From positions 124,001 to 188,000 of the forward strand of contig NZ_LITT01000011.1 of NCBI RefSeq assembly GCF_001636845.1: a stretch of 64,000 bases of DNA, written 5' to 3'. Numbering within the stretch: the first letter of the stretch is position 1; every line of letters starts with the position of its first letter. Positions 38,826 to 47,933 of the stretch are shown here, piece by piece. This DNA comes from Clostridium ljungdahlii (lineage in GTDB: Bacteria > Bacillota > Clostridia > Clostridiales > Clostridiaceae). The position numbers and the translations under genes were made by a program. The notes under the pieces are model-generated. The model was not told the origin of the DNA and did no database searches. It was given only the letters and a program-made list of their open reading frames with translations.

Positions 38826-39775
38826 ATTATGAAGTATCTAAAAATGGTTGGGCTAATGGTTCAGAATATGCTGTATTAGCTAACGGACAAAACTTTCCAG
38901 ATGCTCTCAGTGCAGCTCCCCTTGCTAAAAAATATAATGCACCTATTCTACTAAATCCAGACTCAGATTTAGATAGTAGAGTTGAAAATGAATTACAAAG
39001 ATTAGGGGTAAAACAAATATTTATTATTGGAGGTCCATCAGTAATATCTGATACCATTAAAAATAAACTTGAAGAACTTAATATTAAAACTACACGACTT
39101 TGGGGACAAAATAGATATGAAACGTCCATTAAAATTGCAGAACAATTAGATTTTAATGGACAAGTTGTAGTAGTAAGTGGTGAAAATTTTCCTGATGCTT
39201 TGGCAGGTTGAGCTTTGGCTGCTAAAAATTCTTCTGCTATTGCATTGGTAAATGGTTCTTTGGAAGCACTTACTATTTATAATGGTGATATTTTAGATAT
39301 TGAGAATTACGATAATATTGTACCTACTCTTGACTTTTTATGCTTAAGTAAATCTTTTAGTGTATTAGGTGGTACTAGTTCTATAAATGATACTATTATA
39401 GGCTGCCTTGAAATTAGTCGATTTGAAAAGGATAATAACACTACTGGTTACGCAGATAATGTAACTAGTGTTGTTGTAGATGGAGATTGGTTATATTACT
39501 ATAAAACATATAGTATGCGTGTTGGAGATGAATGGGACACAAAGGAATCATTCTTATGCAAAATAAAAAAGGACTTGACCGGATATACGGTCTTAGTAGA
39601 TACAACAAAATATAATAATCAAGGATCTCTTCATACTGGCATACAATATTATATAACTAAAATAGAAAATGGTTGGATATATTATGGCAATGAAAGTGCA
39701 TCCTTTAAGGTAAGAATTGATGGTACTGATGGTACTGAAAACACTTGTTTAGGTGGTAAACCTGATTATACTTAA
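38826..39775 (+). pseudogene. Cell-wall-binding (CWB2) repeat protein, decayed
   Basis: The frame shows CWB2 repeats (EYAVLANGQNFPDALSAAPLA, KQIFIIGGPSVIS, RLWGQNRYETSIKIA, VVVSGENFPDALAG), then a C-terminal part ending in WIYYGNESASFKVRIDGTDG, like DUF5050 tails. There is no signal peptide or start, and a TGA at 39209-39211 interrupts the second repeat where Ser is usual (TCA to TGA). The remaining 186 codons after it are open. It was probably a surface protein anchored to wall polymers. Confidence 0.75.
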
Positions 39776-39898
39776 TAATTTTCACATTTAATTCATCGAA
39801 TTCACGTTAAATTATGTAATTATTTGAAAATTTTTTTATATTTTTTAGCTAATAAATGGTATAATACTAGTAAAGTATTTTTATTGGAGGGAATGGAA

Positions 39899-40276
39899 AT
39901 GACTCAATTGAATCAAATCTATAAGTGTGATTTATGTGGAAATATTGTAGAAGTAATACACCCAAATGGAGGACAATTGGTATGCTGTGGACGACCAATG
40001 ACATTACAAAGGGAAAATACTGTTGAAGCATCAAAAGAAAAACACATTCCTATAATAGAAAAGGCAGAAAGTGGAGTATCAATTAAAGTTGGAAGTATAG
40101 AACATCCAATGGAGGAAAAACATTATATAGAATGGATTGAAGTTCAAACTCCTAAAAATATATATAGAAAATGTTTGAAGCCAGGTGAAAAGCCAGAGGC
40201 AGTTTTCAAAATGAATGATAATATTGTATGTGTAAGAGCATATTGTAATATTCATGGATTATGGGAAGCAAATTAG
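39899..40276 (+). CDS. dfx: Desulfoferrodoxin (superoxide reductase)
   Basis: A 125-residue class I superoxide reductase. The N-terminal desulforedoxin domain has Cys10, Cys13, Cys29 and Cys30 (CDLCG...CCGRPM) for centre I. The C-terminal domain has the His/Cys ligands of centre II (EKHIPIIE, EHPMEEKHYIEWIE, CNIHGLWE). It reduces superoxide to peroxide without making oxygen. ATG 39899 is 8 bases after GGAGG; the ATG at 39893 is too close. A TATAAT lies at 39860-39865. Rubrerythrin follows, completing the defence pathway. Confidence 0.96.
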   Translation: MTQLNQIYKCDLCGNIVEVIHPNGGQLVCCGRPMTLQRENTVEASKEKHIPIIEKAESGVSIKVGSIEHPMEEKHYIEWIEVQTPKNIYRKCLKPGEKPEAVFKMNDNIVCVRAYCNIHGLWEAN

Positions 40277-40441
40277 CATGTAATTGTATTTCTAAAACTA
40301 GAATGAGCTGGCATAATATGTTAAATAAAGCAAAACTTTTAATTAATAATAAAGTATTATAATTGGACTTGCTTATTTGGAGAGTACCTAAAAATAAATT
40401 TAATCAATTAAATTAAAATATTTAAATTAGGGGTGTATAAA

Positions 40442-40975
40442 ATGGAATTAAAGGGAAGTAAAACGGAAAAAAATTTATGGTCTGCATTTGCAGGTGAATC
40501 TCAAGCAAGAAATAAGTATACATATTTTTCTTCAGCTGCTAAAAAAGAGGGATATGAACAGATTGGTGAAATATTTCAACTTACAGCTGATAATGAAAAG
40601 GAGCATGCAAAAATTTGGTTTAAACTTTTAAATGGTATAGGTAATACTTCAGAAAATTTGAAATCTGCGGCTGGTGGAGAGAATTATGAATGGACTGAAA
40701 TGTATAAAAAATTTGCGGAAGAAGCTAAGCAAGAGGGCTTTGATGATATCTCTAGATTATTCAGTATGGTAGCAGAAATTGAGAAACATCATGAAGAAAG
40801 ATATAATGAACTTTTAAAGAATATAGAAGAAAACAAGGTTTTTAGTAAAAATGCGAAAAAGGTTTGGATATGTCGTAACTGTGGATATGTTTACGTTGGT
40901 GAAAACGCACCTGAAAAATGTCCTGTATGCTCACACCCTAAATCTTATTTTGAACTAGAAAGCAAAAATTGGTAG
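40442..40975 (+). CDS. rbr: Rubrerythrin
   Basis: A 177-residue protein. The ferritin-like diiron domain has the four carboxylate motifs ([44 protein letters not shown]), and the C-terminal rubredoxin domain has [20 protein letters not shown]. It reduces hydrogen peroxide to water using rubredoxin-delivered electrons. ATG 40442 follows AGGGG; the in-frame GTG at 40433 overlaps that site. It is placed after superoxide reductase. Confidence 0.96.
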   Translation: MELKGSKTEKNLWSAFAGESQARNKYTYFSSAAKKEGYEQIGEIFQLTADNEKEHAKIWFKLLNGIGNTSENLKSAAGGENYEWTEMYKKFAEEAKQEGFDDISRLFSMVAEIEKHHEERYNELLKNIEENKVFSKNAKKVWICRNCGYVYVGENAPEKCPVCSHPKSYFELESKNW

Positions 40976-40987
40976 TAATATAGTACT

Positions 40988-41028
40988 AAAAACATCGTAT
41001 TATTCAACTGAATTTTACGATGTTTTTA
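40988..41028 (+). terminator. Terminator after rubrerythrin
   Basis: AAAAACATCGTA pairs with TACGATGTTTTT across a 16-base loop, starting 12 bases after the stop codon. Confidence 0.85.
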
Positions 41029-41261
41029 TATTTGTAAAACAAAAATATTGTAATCATATTTTAAATTACTATAATTAAAAGTAAGGATGAATTGAAAAAC
41101 TAACTTCTTACTTGTATTTCAAGAATTTAGTTTCAAATTTAAATATCCCGTTTTGTAATTAAGAAGTATTTTTGATGTAAAGATGAAAAATAAACGTTAA
41201 GAATAATACTCATAAAGGGATTAAATGGACAAGACCAATGTTTAATAAGGAGATGCGTATT

Positions 41262-41525
41262 ATGGAAGTTAATCGAAAAACATTAATAAAGGATATTGTT
41301 AATATGGGGCCTAGGGCAATAGAAATATTAAAGAATTTTGGTATGGGTTGTATTGAATGTCCTTCGTCTCAAAATGAGAGTATAGAAGATGCTGCAGCAG
41401 TTCATGGAATCGACGTAGAGACTTTAATTCAAAGCTTGAACAAAATTCCATTAAGGGAGAAACTAAAATGGAAAATAGAAAAGAAGATTGAGGATGTTAT
41501 GAAGTCACGATACAATATTAAATAA
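41262..41525 (+). CDS. DUF1858-domain protein
   Basis: An 87-residue single-domain protein. LIKDIVNMGPRAIEILKNFGMGCIECPSSQNESIEDAAAVHGIDVETLI matches DUF1858, including the GCxxC pair typical of the redox-disulfide subgroup found with hybrid-cluster proteins. ATG 41262 fits AAGGAG at 41246-41251; ATG 41238 has no ribosome site. It is close to the superoxide reductase and rubrerythrin genes, consistent with redox or nitrosative-stress duty, which is inferred. Confidence 0.82.
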   Translation: MEVNRKTLIKDIVNMGPRAIEILKNFGMGCIECPSSQNESIEDAAAVHGIDVETLIQSLNKIPLREKLKWKIEKKIEDVMKSRYNIK

Positions 41526-41593
41526 TGTAATTTCGAAAATTAGTTATTTTATATAAAAATAAAGCCAGTACTTTAACCCAACATCATAGACTT

Positions 41594-41637
41594 AAGGAAA
41601 CCTGATTAACATTTTTGCTTATCAGGTTTCCTTATTT
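41594..41637 (+). terminator. Terminator after the DUF1858 gene
   Basis: AAGGAAACCTGAT (41594-41606) is inverted at 41621-41633. Confidence 0.8.
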
Positions 41638-41711
41638 ATGTGTATAGATTAAAATAAAAGTAAGGATGGTTGTATGTTTATATATTCCATAATACAACAG
41701 GTAATTTAGGC

Positions 41712-41756
41712 AAACCAATTTTCTTTTATGAATTGGTTTGAAAAATATGATATAAT
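41712..41756 (+). promoter_or_regulatory. Promoter region with inverted repeat before the SdpI-like gene
   Basis: TATAAT at 41751-41756 is a consensus -10 box. AAACCAATT (41712-41720) is inverted at 41731-41739 over the expected -35 region, suggesting an operator in place of a good -35 box. Confidence 0.45.
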
Positions 41757-41804
41757 TAACCAAAAAAAGTAGGGTTATTTATAATAATAGAGGGGTGTTT
41801 TACT

Positions 41805-42155
41805 ATGCTATTTACCAGTTATTTGATTGGGTTAGTTGTATTGGCTGTTGGAGCTGGACTTAAAATGTGGCCACCAGAGAATATAAGTAATGTTTATGGA
41901 TATAGAACGCCATTTGCTATGCAGAATAAAGATGTATGGGATGAAGCAAATTATTTTTGTAGTAATATGTTAATATGTATTGGTATTATATGTTTAATAA
42001 TATCAGCACTGTGTGATATTATTTATAAAAGCAATATTGATATTGCAAGCAAGATTTCAACAATAATATCTGCAACAATAATTGTATGTTCCCTTCCTAG
42101 CACAGAAATTCATTTAAGAAAAACATTTGACAAGTATGGAAATAGAAGGATGTAA
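41805..42155 (+). CDS. SdpI-family membrane protein
   Basis: A 116-residue protein with three membrane segments. The signature KMWPPENISNVYGYRTPFAMQNKDVWDEANYF matches SdpI-type proteins, in which GYRT and WxxAN are conserved. SdpI protects Bacillus from the SdpC toxin; no SdpC-like toxin gene is nearby, so a toxin-immunity role here is not supported. A GAGGGGTG site precedes the start. Confidence 0.82.
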   Translation: MLFTSYLIGLVVLAVGAGLKMWPPENISNVYGYRTPFAMQNKDVWDEANYFCSNMLICIGIICLIISALCDIIYKSNIDIASKISTIISATIIVCSLPSTEIHLRKTFDKYGNRRM

Positions 42156-42232
42156 TTTTAGCGGCGATTATATTTAAAATAGTAAAAAAATATTTCTAAA
42201 GTATAAAATCTTTTATTGAGGAGGTAAGGTTA

Positions 42233-42553
42233 GTGATAGTTGTTACTACTGAAAATATTGCAGGTTATAAAATAAAAGAGGTAAAGGGAGAAGTTTTTGG
42301 ATTGATTGTAAGAAGTAGAGGTTTGGGTGGTGATGTAATGGCTGGTTTAAAAAGTTTAGTTGGAGGAGAAATCCATCAATATACATCTTTGCTTGAAGAC
42401 GCACGTAAACAAGCAGTTGACCGTTTAATTGCAAATGCTACTGATATGGGTGCAAATGCAATTGTAATGATGAGATTTGATTCAAGTGAAGTCGGCCAGA
42501 CAATGAGCGAAGTGGTGGCTTATGGTACTGCCGTAACAATTGAAAAGGAATAA
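42233..42553 (+). CDS. YbjQ/DUF74-family protein
   Basis: A 106-residue protein of the YbjQ family (heavy-metal-binding in databases): TENIAGYKIKEVKGEVFGLIVRSRGLGGDVMAGLKSLVGGEI, LEDARKQAVDRLIANATDMGANAIVMMRFD. The family forms a pentameric beta barrel of unknown biochemical role. It starts with GTG seven bases after AGGAGG. It is apparently transcribed alone. Confidence 0.9.
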   Translation: MIVVTTENIAGYKIKEVKGEVFGLIVRSRGLGGDVMAGLKSLVGGEIHQYTSLLEDARKQAVDRLIANATDMGANAIVMMRFDSSEVGQTMSEVVAYGTAVTIEKE

Positions 42554-42596
42554 ATATTATATTAATATAACACTCAATTCTATGGCAAAAAACAAT

Positions 42597-43706
42597 TTAA
42601 ATATTAAAATATTTTCGCATACTTATATTTAAAACTAAAGCTAGTGAGATAAAATTAGCTAAACTAGAACTCCCTCCATAACTTACAAAGGGAAGAGTTA
42701 TTCCTGCAATAGGCATAATTCCAATAGTCATACTGATATTTTGAAATACAGAGAAAATGAGAGAAGCTGCTATACCTATACATATAAATCTTCCTAGAGA
42801 ATCTTTTGATTCTTTTGCTGACCTTATGATTCTATATATTAATATGCCGTATGCTGCTAAAAGTATTGTAGACCCGATAAGTCCCCATTCCTCGCCAATG
42901 ACAGAGAATATAAAATCTGTATGTACTTCGGGAATGTATCCACCAGATACTTGAGTACCTTTTAAAAATCCTGTTCCATGTAATCCGCCAGAACCTACTG
43001 CTATTAAGGATTGTGTAAGCTGGAAACTAACATCCTGTTGGTATGCTCCAGGGTTGATAAAAGAGGTTATTCTCTGCTTTTGATATTCTTTTAGAATTCC
43101 ACTAAACCAAATAACAATGCATAAAGGTATTGAAGAAGCAGCTCCTATTATTATAGATTTTAAATTTAGACCAGCAATGAAAAAGATACAAAAAACTATA
43201 AATAAGTATATTAGTGCCATACCTAAGTTAGGTTGTATTATTATTAAGAAAATTGGTATAAAGGCGTAAAGACACAGTATTAAAAAATTTTTTAAGTTAT
43301 TTATATTGCAATCCATTTCTTCTAATTTTTTTGCAATAATTAATATTAGTCCTATTTTTACAAATTCAGCTGGTTCTAGAGCTCTGTTTCCTATTCTGAT
43401 CCATGAAGAAGCACCTTTTATTGCTTTACTGGTCACATCATTAAATAGCAGAACTCCCACACCGCTCCAGTATATTAAATTGGCATATTGAACTATAGTT
43501 CTATAATCAATAAGCAAAATCAGAAATATTACCGCTGCACTTAATATAACCCATAATAACTGTAGTTTGGCATAATAATAATTAGACTGATTATGTGTGG
43601 CACTATAAATGTTCATTATACCAAAACAAGATATTGCGATTGCAACTAGCAGCGTAGTTACATCTAAATTTCTATATATTTTTTTATTTATTAAAAGCTT
43701 GTACAT
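42597..43706 (-). CDS. RodA/FtsW-type SEDS peptidoglycan glycosyltransferase
   Basis: A 369-residue SEDS protein with ten membrane helices. Family landmarks are GASSWIRIGNRALEPAEFVKIGLI, HTDFIFSVIGEEWG and the terminal GITLPFVSYGGSSSLANF. The catalytic Asp of the extracellular loop lies in the HTDF segment's region. SEDS proteins polymerise glycan strands with a class B PBP, but no such gene is adjacent. GASSWIRIG and the short N-terminus favour RodA over FtsW. It appears monocistronic. Confidence 0.9.
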   Translation of the reverse strand: MYKLLINKKIYRNLDVTTLLVAIAISCFGIMNIYSATHNQSNYYYAKLQLLWVILSAAVIFLILLIDYRTIVQYANLIYWSGVGVLLFNDVTSKAIKGASSWIRIGNRALEPAEFVKIGLILIIAKKLEEMDCNINNLKNFLILCLYAFIPIFLIIIQPNLGMALIYLFIVFCIFFIAGLNLKSIIIGAASSIPLCIVIWFSGILKEYQKQRITSFINPGAYQQDVSFQLTQSLIAVGSGGLHGTGFLKGTQVSGGYIPEVHTDFIFSVIGEEWGLIGSTILLAAYGILIYRIIRSAKESKDSLGRFICIGIAASLIFSVFQNISMTIGIMPIAGITLPFVSYGGSSSLANFISLALVLNISMRKYFNI

Positions 43707-43973
43707 TTTATCACCCGTAAAATATTACATAAATTTTCAACAAAAACAATATTATTCTAACATCTAATTGTTAAGATAAAATGTAATAATTATTACATTT
43801 TAATGAAGGGAAAGTTTTGAATATTTAATAAAATAGGGATATTCATTTCGATACACACTTTTTAGTGGCTATCGGTGTTTATGGAGAGATAGTTATAAAA
43901 ACATAATATGCTTTAGTAAATAATTGGTGTTATAATTAGTGCATAAGTTGTATTATGAATAGGAGAAATTATT

Positions 43974-44693
43974 ATGAGCACAAATATTGAGGCAATTTTA
44001 TTTGATTCTGGCCGTGTGTTAAATTATCCTCGGTCTGGCAATTGGTTTATCACACCTAATTTTTTCAAATATGTTGATAAAAATGTATTTGACAGCATTT
44101 CAAAGGATAGAAAGAAACTCTCGTTTAAAAAAGCATATAATTATATAAATTCGTGCATGTTAATTAAAACACAAGAAGAAGAATATAGGCATTTCGTTGA
44201 ATATTATAATATATTTTTTAAAGGATTTCCTGAATTAAATTTAAGTACAGATAATGTGGAAAGTGTTGCTAAAGATTTAGTGTACAACCCCAAAAAGTAT
44301 GTGTTCTTTGATGAAGTAGTAGGTGTAATTAGTATGCTGAGTAAAAAATATAAATTAGGAGTAGTATCTGATGCATGGCCATCTCTAAATAGTGTATTTG
44401 AAGCAGTAAAATTGCGAAAGTACTTTTCTACATTTATTATTTCGTCAATACTAGGAGTTACTAAACCTGATAGTATTATGTATCAAACTGCATTGGATGA
44501 ATTGGGTGCGCTGCCTCAAAATACAATATTTGTTGATGATAATTTAAAAAACTGTATTGGTGCAAATAAACTTGGTATCCATTCAGTTTTGTTATGTAGG
44601 AATAAGCGTGAGTATATTTTAAATAAAGTATTAAGTATAGGAAAAAAATACGATGTTGTAAATAATCTTCAGCAACTAGTTACACTAATTTGA
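43974..44693 (+). CDS. HAD-superfamily hydrolase
   Basis: A 239-residue HAD protein. Motif I is LFDSGRVLN, in which the usual second Asp (DxD) is Gly, so phosphatase activity is uncertain. Motif II Ser is in VVSDAWPS, motif III Lys in GVTKPDS, and motif IV is FVDDNLKNC. A four-helix cap lies between I and II. Proteins of this subgroup include haloacid-dehalogenase-like and epoxide-hydrolase-N-like members. GGAGAA precedes ATG, and TATAAT occurs at 43931-43936. Confidence 0.82.
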   Translation: MSTNIEAILFDSGRVLNYPRSGNWFITPNFFKYVDKNVFDSISKDRKKLSFKKAYNYINSCMLIKTQEEEYRHFVEYYNIFFKGFPELNLSTDNVESVAKDLVYNPKKYVFFDEVVGVISMLSKKYKLGVVSDAWPSLNSVFEAVKLRKYFSTFIISSILGVTKPDSIMYQTALDELGALPQNTIFVDDNLKNCIGANKLGIHSVLLCRNKREYILNKVLSIGKKYDVVNNLQQLVTLI

Positions 44694-44921
44694 ATTTATA
44701 CCTATGACATATATTCCATAAAGTAAAAGACAAGCTTGATAATACAAGTATTTTGATAAATTGATTTTAAAAATATGATATAATTACCATTGAATAATTC
44801 AGAATTTCAAAAGTAATAAAAATAAATATTGAGTACATTTCTGAGAAAGCAAGACGATAATTAATTTTACTGATAGTTTTTTTGATATTAATTGAATTAT
44901 AAAATATGAAGGAGTTTAAAT

Positions 44922-45308
44922 ATGAATGATGATTATATACTGAGAATAATAGAATCTATAGGGAAGTTTGCTGGAAAAGTATTGTTCAACAAACAGAGTA
45001 AGGAATTTGAAAATATAAATGTACAATCAATGACTACACAGGATGTGTTACCAATATTATTAAAAAAACTTGTTTTTCAAGGTAAATATAATGAGGCAGA
45101 AAATTTGCTATTTGAAGAACTGAAAAAGAATCCTTCAAATGATTTAATTAAAATAGGAAAAGATTTTTATAATATATTACTTTTAAAAAGTGATGAAGAT
45201 CTTACCAAAGCAAATTTTTCGAGAGAGGAAATATTTCAAGGATTAAATGATATGAAAAAATTTACTGGTGAGCTTATTCAGGTGACTAACAATTCACATC
45301 TTGAGTAA
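44922..45308 (+). CDS. DUF6483-type protein
   Basis: A 128-residue helical protein: DDYILRIIESIGKFAGKVLF at the N-terminus and a TPR-like middle (LLKKLVFQGKYNEAENLLFEELKKNPSNDLIKI). I recall this arrangement from DUF6483 proteins of Clostridia. Function is unknown. AGGAGT lies before ATG. Confidence 0.65.
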   Translation: MNDDYILRIIESIGKFAGKVLFNKQSKEFENINVQSMTTQDVLPILLKKLVFQGKYNEAENLLFEELKKNPSNDLIKIGKDFYNILLLKSDEDLTKANFSREEIFQGLNDMKKFTGELIQVTNNSHLE

Positions 45309-45382
45309 GCTCTTTTTGATATATTATAGATACGTTAAATAAATGTGCTAAACGTTGATTTATAATTTACATTTAGGAGTTC

Positions 45383-46357
45383 TTATAGACTATGATGATA
45401 TGAAAACCTGCTGCCTCGCAGCTTTTTCCAGACTTCATCACATTGCGAAAGGATTTCATTAGAGAGTGGACCCTTTTCTAAATATGCTAAATTCTGTTTC
45501 AAGTGCTCCAAGCGGCTTACTCCAATAATTACACTGCTCACGTAGTTATAAGAAATACACCAGCGCAATGCAAGTTCAAGCAGCTTCATGCCATGGCTTT
45601 GTGCAATCTGAGAGAGCTTTCCTATTGCTTGAAAACTGTCATCATTCCAATATCTTTGATAATATCCACCTAAATCGGAAAAACGCGAATTTTCAACAGG
45701 ATGATCTTTGCTGTGCTTGCCGGAAAGTAACCCACCTGCTATTGGATTATATATAACCAAGCCTACCTTGTTTTGTTTAATACAAGGTACTAGTTCCGAC
45801 TCTATACCCCTTGTAATCGAGTTGTAAACACTCTCGGTTACACTTGGTGCTATCAAGTTACGTTTGTCGCAGATCCATAAGGCATCCATTAGTTGCCATG
45901 CAGCAAAGTTGCTGATTCCAATATAACGAACTTTCCCTGATTTAACAAGAGAAGTCATTGCTTCCATTGTTTCTTCAAATGGTGTTAGTGGGTCAGGTGC
46001 ATGCATATAATAAATATCTAGATAGTCTGTATTTAATCGTTTTAAGCTATTTTCCACAGATGAAATAATATGTTTTCTGCTGAGTCCTTTGTCGTTTGGC
46101 CCTGGACCAGATGGCCCTCCGACCTTACTTGCTAGAATTACATTTTTCCTGCAACCTTTAATACCTTTACCCGTAATTATTTCACTTTGTCCACCGTTAT
46201 AAATGTCTGCAGTATCTATAAAGTTGACCCCGTTATCCAATGCATGTTTAATAACTTTAATACTATCCTGCTCGTTTAATTGTCCACTAAATGTCATTGT
46301 TCCAAGACAAACTCTTGATACATTTAAACCTGTCCCTGCTAAATTTGTATATTCCAT
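45383..46357 (-). CDS. Aldo/keto reductase
   Basis: A 324-residue AKR TIM barrel. The catalytic tetrad is visible: Asp48 and Tyr53 in FIDTADIY, Lys in LASKVGG and His in YYMHAPDP. The NADPH-phosphate end VIIGVSRLEHLKQNL is present. The sequence fits the YajO/AKR-like branch acting on aldehydes or ketones, with substrate unknown. A GGAGG site is before ATG, and a strong promoter with a dyad lies 75-140 bases upstream. Confidence 0.9.
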   Translation of the reverse strand: MEYTNLAGTGLNVSRVCLGTMTFSGQLNEQDSIKVIKHALDNGVNFIDTADIYNGGQSEIITGKGIKGCRKNVILASKVGGPSGPGPNDKGLSRKHIISSVENSLKRLNTDYLDIYYMHAPDPLTPFEETMEAMTSLVKSGKVRYIGISNFAAWQLMDALWICDKRNLIAPSVTESVYNSITRGIESELVPCIKQNKVGLVIYNPIAGGLLSGKHSKDHPVENSRFSDLGGYYQRYWNDDSFQAIGKLSQIAQSHGMKLLELALRWCISYNYVSSVIIGVSRLEHLKQNLAYLEKGPLSNEILSQCDEVWKKLRGSRFSYHHSL

Positions 46358-46432
46358 ATACGAAGCCTCCTAGTATATGTTTAATGTGGTATTTTATTCT
46401 TCCTTATAATAGAGATATTAGCAATACGATGA

Positions 46433-46493
46433 TTAGAAATCTAACAATTAGGTTTCTAACATTAATAGTATACTTTACTAAAATTAATGTCAA
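46433..46493 (-). promoter_or_regulatory. Promoter and operator of the aldo/keto reductase gene
   Basis: On the minus strand TTGACA (46493-46488), 17 bases, TACTAT (46470-46465). Just downstream, TTAGAAATCTAA (46433-46444) is inverted at 46448-46459 with 11 of 12 matches, in a position to repress. The regulator is not encoded next to it. Confidence 0.7.
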
Positions 46494-46522
46494 CTCAAAT
46501 CTATTTAACATCTTATTAAAAT

Positions 46523-46712
46523 AGTAGCCATCGGATAAACAGAGTCCTTGGCATCAGATGGAGTTTTGACCCCACCTGATGTTTAGAAATCGTTATCCAG
46601 GGACGTAGATGCTCTTTACTCCCACTTATTGGAGAAGTGGAAGTATTAGAGCAGGTAGTCATCGGATAAAAGTAACTTCCATGTGTTTCATATTTATCCA
46701 GCGATAAGTACT
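46523..46712. mobile_element. Non-autonomous element, IS200/IS605-like (tentative)
   Basis: About 190 bases without an ORF. CATCGGATAAA occurs at both the left (46529) and right (46660) parts. Internal stems are CATCAG/CTGATG and a long GCTCT...CCACTT / AAGTGG...AGAGC hairpin. A shortened 44-base version, inverted, lies at 50478-50521, and the same TTTATCCGAT terminus begins the repeats at 23051 and 48746. Such structured ends are typical of IS200/IS605 elements and their guide-RNA scaffolds; this assignment is inference. Confidence 0.5.
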
Positions 46713-46888
46713 AGACGGAATGATTTATATGTTATACATTTATATTATAGAAATATATATTAGAGTATCATATTATTTTTTAACGGCGATAAACCCATTT
46801 AATTATTTGAAGTTAGTATTCCCCAATATTAACTTCTTTTTTTATTAAAAAGGGTGGTTAATATACAATTGGTGTCATATTGGAAAAC

Positions 46889-46936
46889 AAAAGGTCAATT
46901 TTCACTATATAGTGAATTAATTGGCCTTTTATTTTT
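46889..46936 (-). terminator. Terminator of the G1 peptidase gene
   Basis: AAAAGGTCAATT (46889-46900) pairs with 46919-46930, with an inner TTCACTATATAGTGAA palindrome. T-rich runs lie on both strands. Confidence 0.8.
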
Positions 46937-46943
46937 TATAAAA

Positions 46944-47909
46944 TTATCGTCGATATTGTCTTGGATGAAGGCGGCTGCTATTATCTCTCAAAATAGGTCT
47001 TGGGAAATTATCCAATCTTTGTCTAGAAGTTGAGTTGGTATTTGTTGTTGTTGTAAATGACTCACCATCTGTTCCAATTGTAGAAGGATAAATTACAACA
47101 TTTTCATTACTTGATTCCATTGCAACAGGATTAACCTTGTTACTTGAAGCATTCAATAAATTACCATTGACCATAGCTGACTGGTATTTTATCGTACCCA
47201 TATCTGCTAAAGGATATAGTTGATTGCTATCGTTAGAAGGATCTTCACTGATCCATTCTGCTGATGTTCCAATTCCTTGTTCATAGGAAGAATCTAGCGT
47301 TGTAGATATAGTTTTAGTTTGCGTTTGGCCACCAGATGTAGTTACAGTAAATGTTAAATTCCATGTTGAATTGGGTGATTTAGATATACTAACATTGATA
47401 GTCGAATTAATTGGAACACTAATTATGTTTTGAGCAATATCAGGCAGCTTTTCCCAAAAAACTTCTGCCACAGCTTGTCCATTTTCTACTTCTTCTAAGG
47501 TTCCCATTTGAAGAAGATCTGAAGAACTTGCTCCACCTAAACCAATCCACTGTGCAGCTACTGCATTTGGCTTATTTGTTGAAATATTAGGGATTGTCCA
47601 ACTACCAGAAATACTAGTATAGCTGCTACTTTTAGAAGTAGGTGTATCTATGTATCCTGACCAATTACTAGACTTTTCAGTATTATCAGGAAGGTTTATT
47701 GTAGATACACTATTTTTCAGCTGCTGAATTGGTAGCTGCTGCTGAGTTGGCAGCGAATGAACTAAATTCCGTCTGGGAAAATAATTGGATAGAACATATT
47801 TATTGTTGGTGGTATTTTGAGGGCTATTTCCAATTATAGTGGAGCCGGTTCCAAATCCAACTAATAGTGTTAATAATATAAGTGGAATTTTTTTGAATAT
47901 AGTTTTCAC
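46944..47909 (-). CDS. Secreted G1-family (eqolisin-like) glutamic peptidase
   Basis: About 321 residues. A signal peptide (KTIFKKIPLILLTLLVGFGTGSTIIG) and a low-complexity Gln/Ser region lead to the G1 domain: NWSGYIDT, SGSWTIPNI, AAQWIGLGGASSSDLLQMGT, AEVFWEKLP and GTSAEWISEDP. The Gln of the WIGLGG region and the Glu of AEWI are the expected catalytic dyad. A Thr/Arg-rich basic tail ends the protein. I chose GTG 47909, eight bases after AAGGAGG; the longer ATG start would translate the ribosome site (WKEERK). G1 peptidases work outside the cell at acid pH. Confidence 0.82.
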   Translation of the reverse strand: MKTIFKKIPLILLTLLVGFGTGSTIIGNSPQNTTNNKYVLSNYFPRRNLVHSLPTQQQLPIQQLKNSVSTINLPDNTEKSSNWSGYIDTPTSKSSSYTSISGSWTIPNISTNKPNAVAAQWIGLGGASSSDLLQMGTLEEVENGQAVAEVFWEKLPDIAQNIISVPINSTINVSISKSPNSTWNLTFTVTTSGGQTQTKTISTTLDSSYEQGIGTSAEWISEDPSNDSNQLYPLADMGTIKYQSAMVNGNLLNASSNKVNPVAMESSNENVVIYPSTIGTDGESFTTTTNTNSTSRQRLDNFPRPILRDNSSRLHPRQYRR

Positions 47910-47933
47910 TTTTCTTTCCTCCTTCCATAACAT

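Noticed and set aside
39209-39211. TGA in the CWB2 frame as a possible selenocysteine codon
   Set aside because: The family has Ser there, no SECIS-like hairpin was evident, and the gene also lacks its 5' end.
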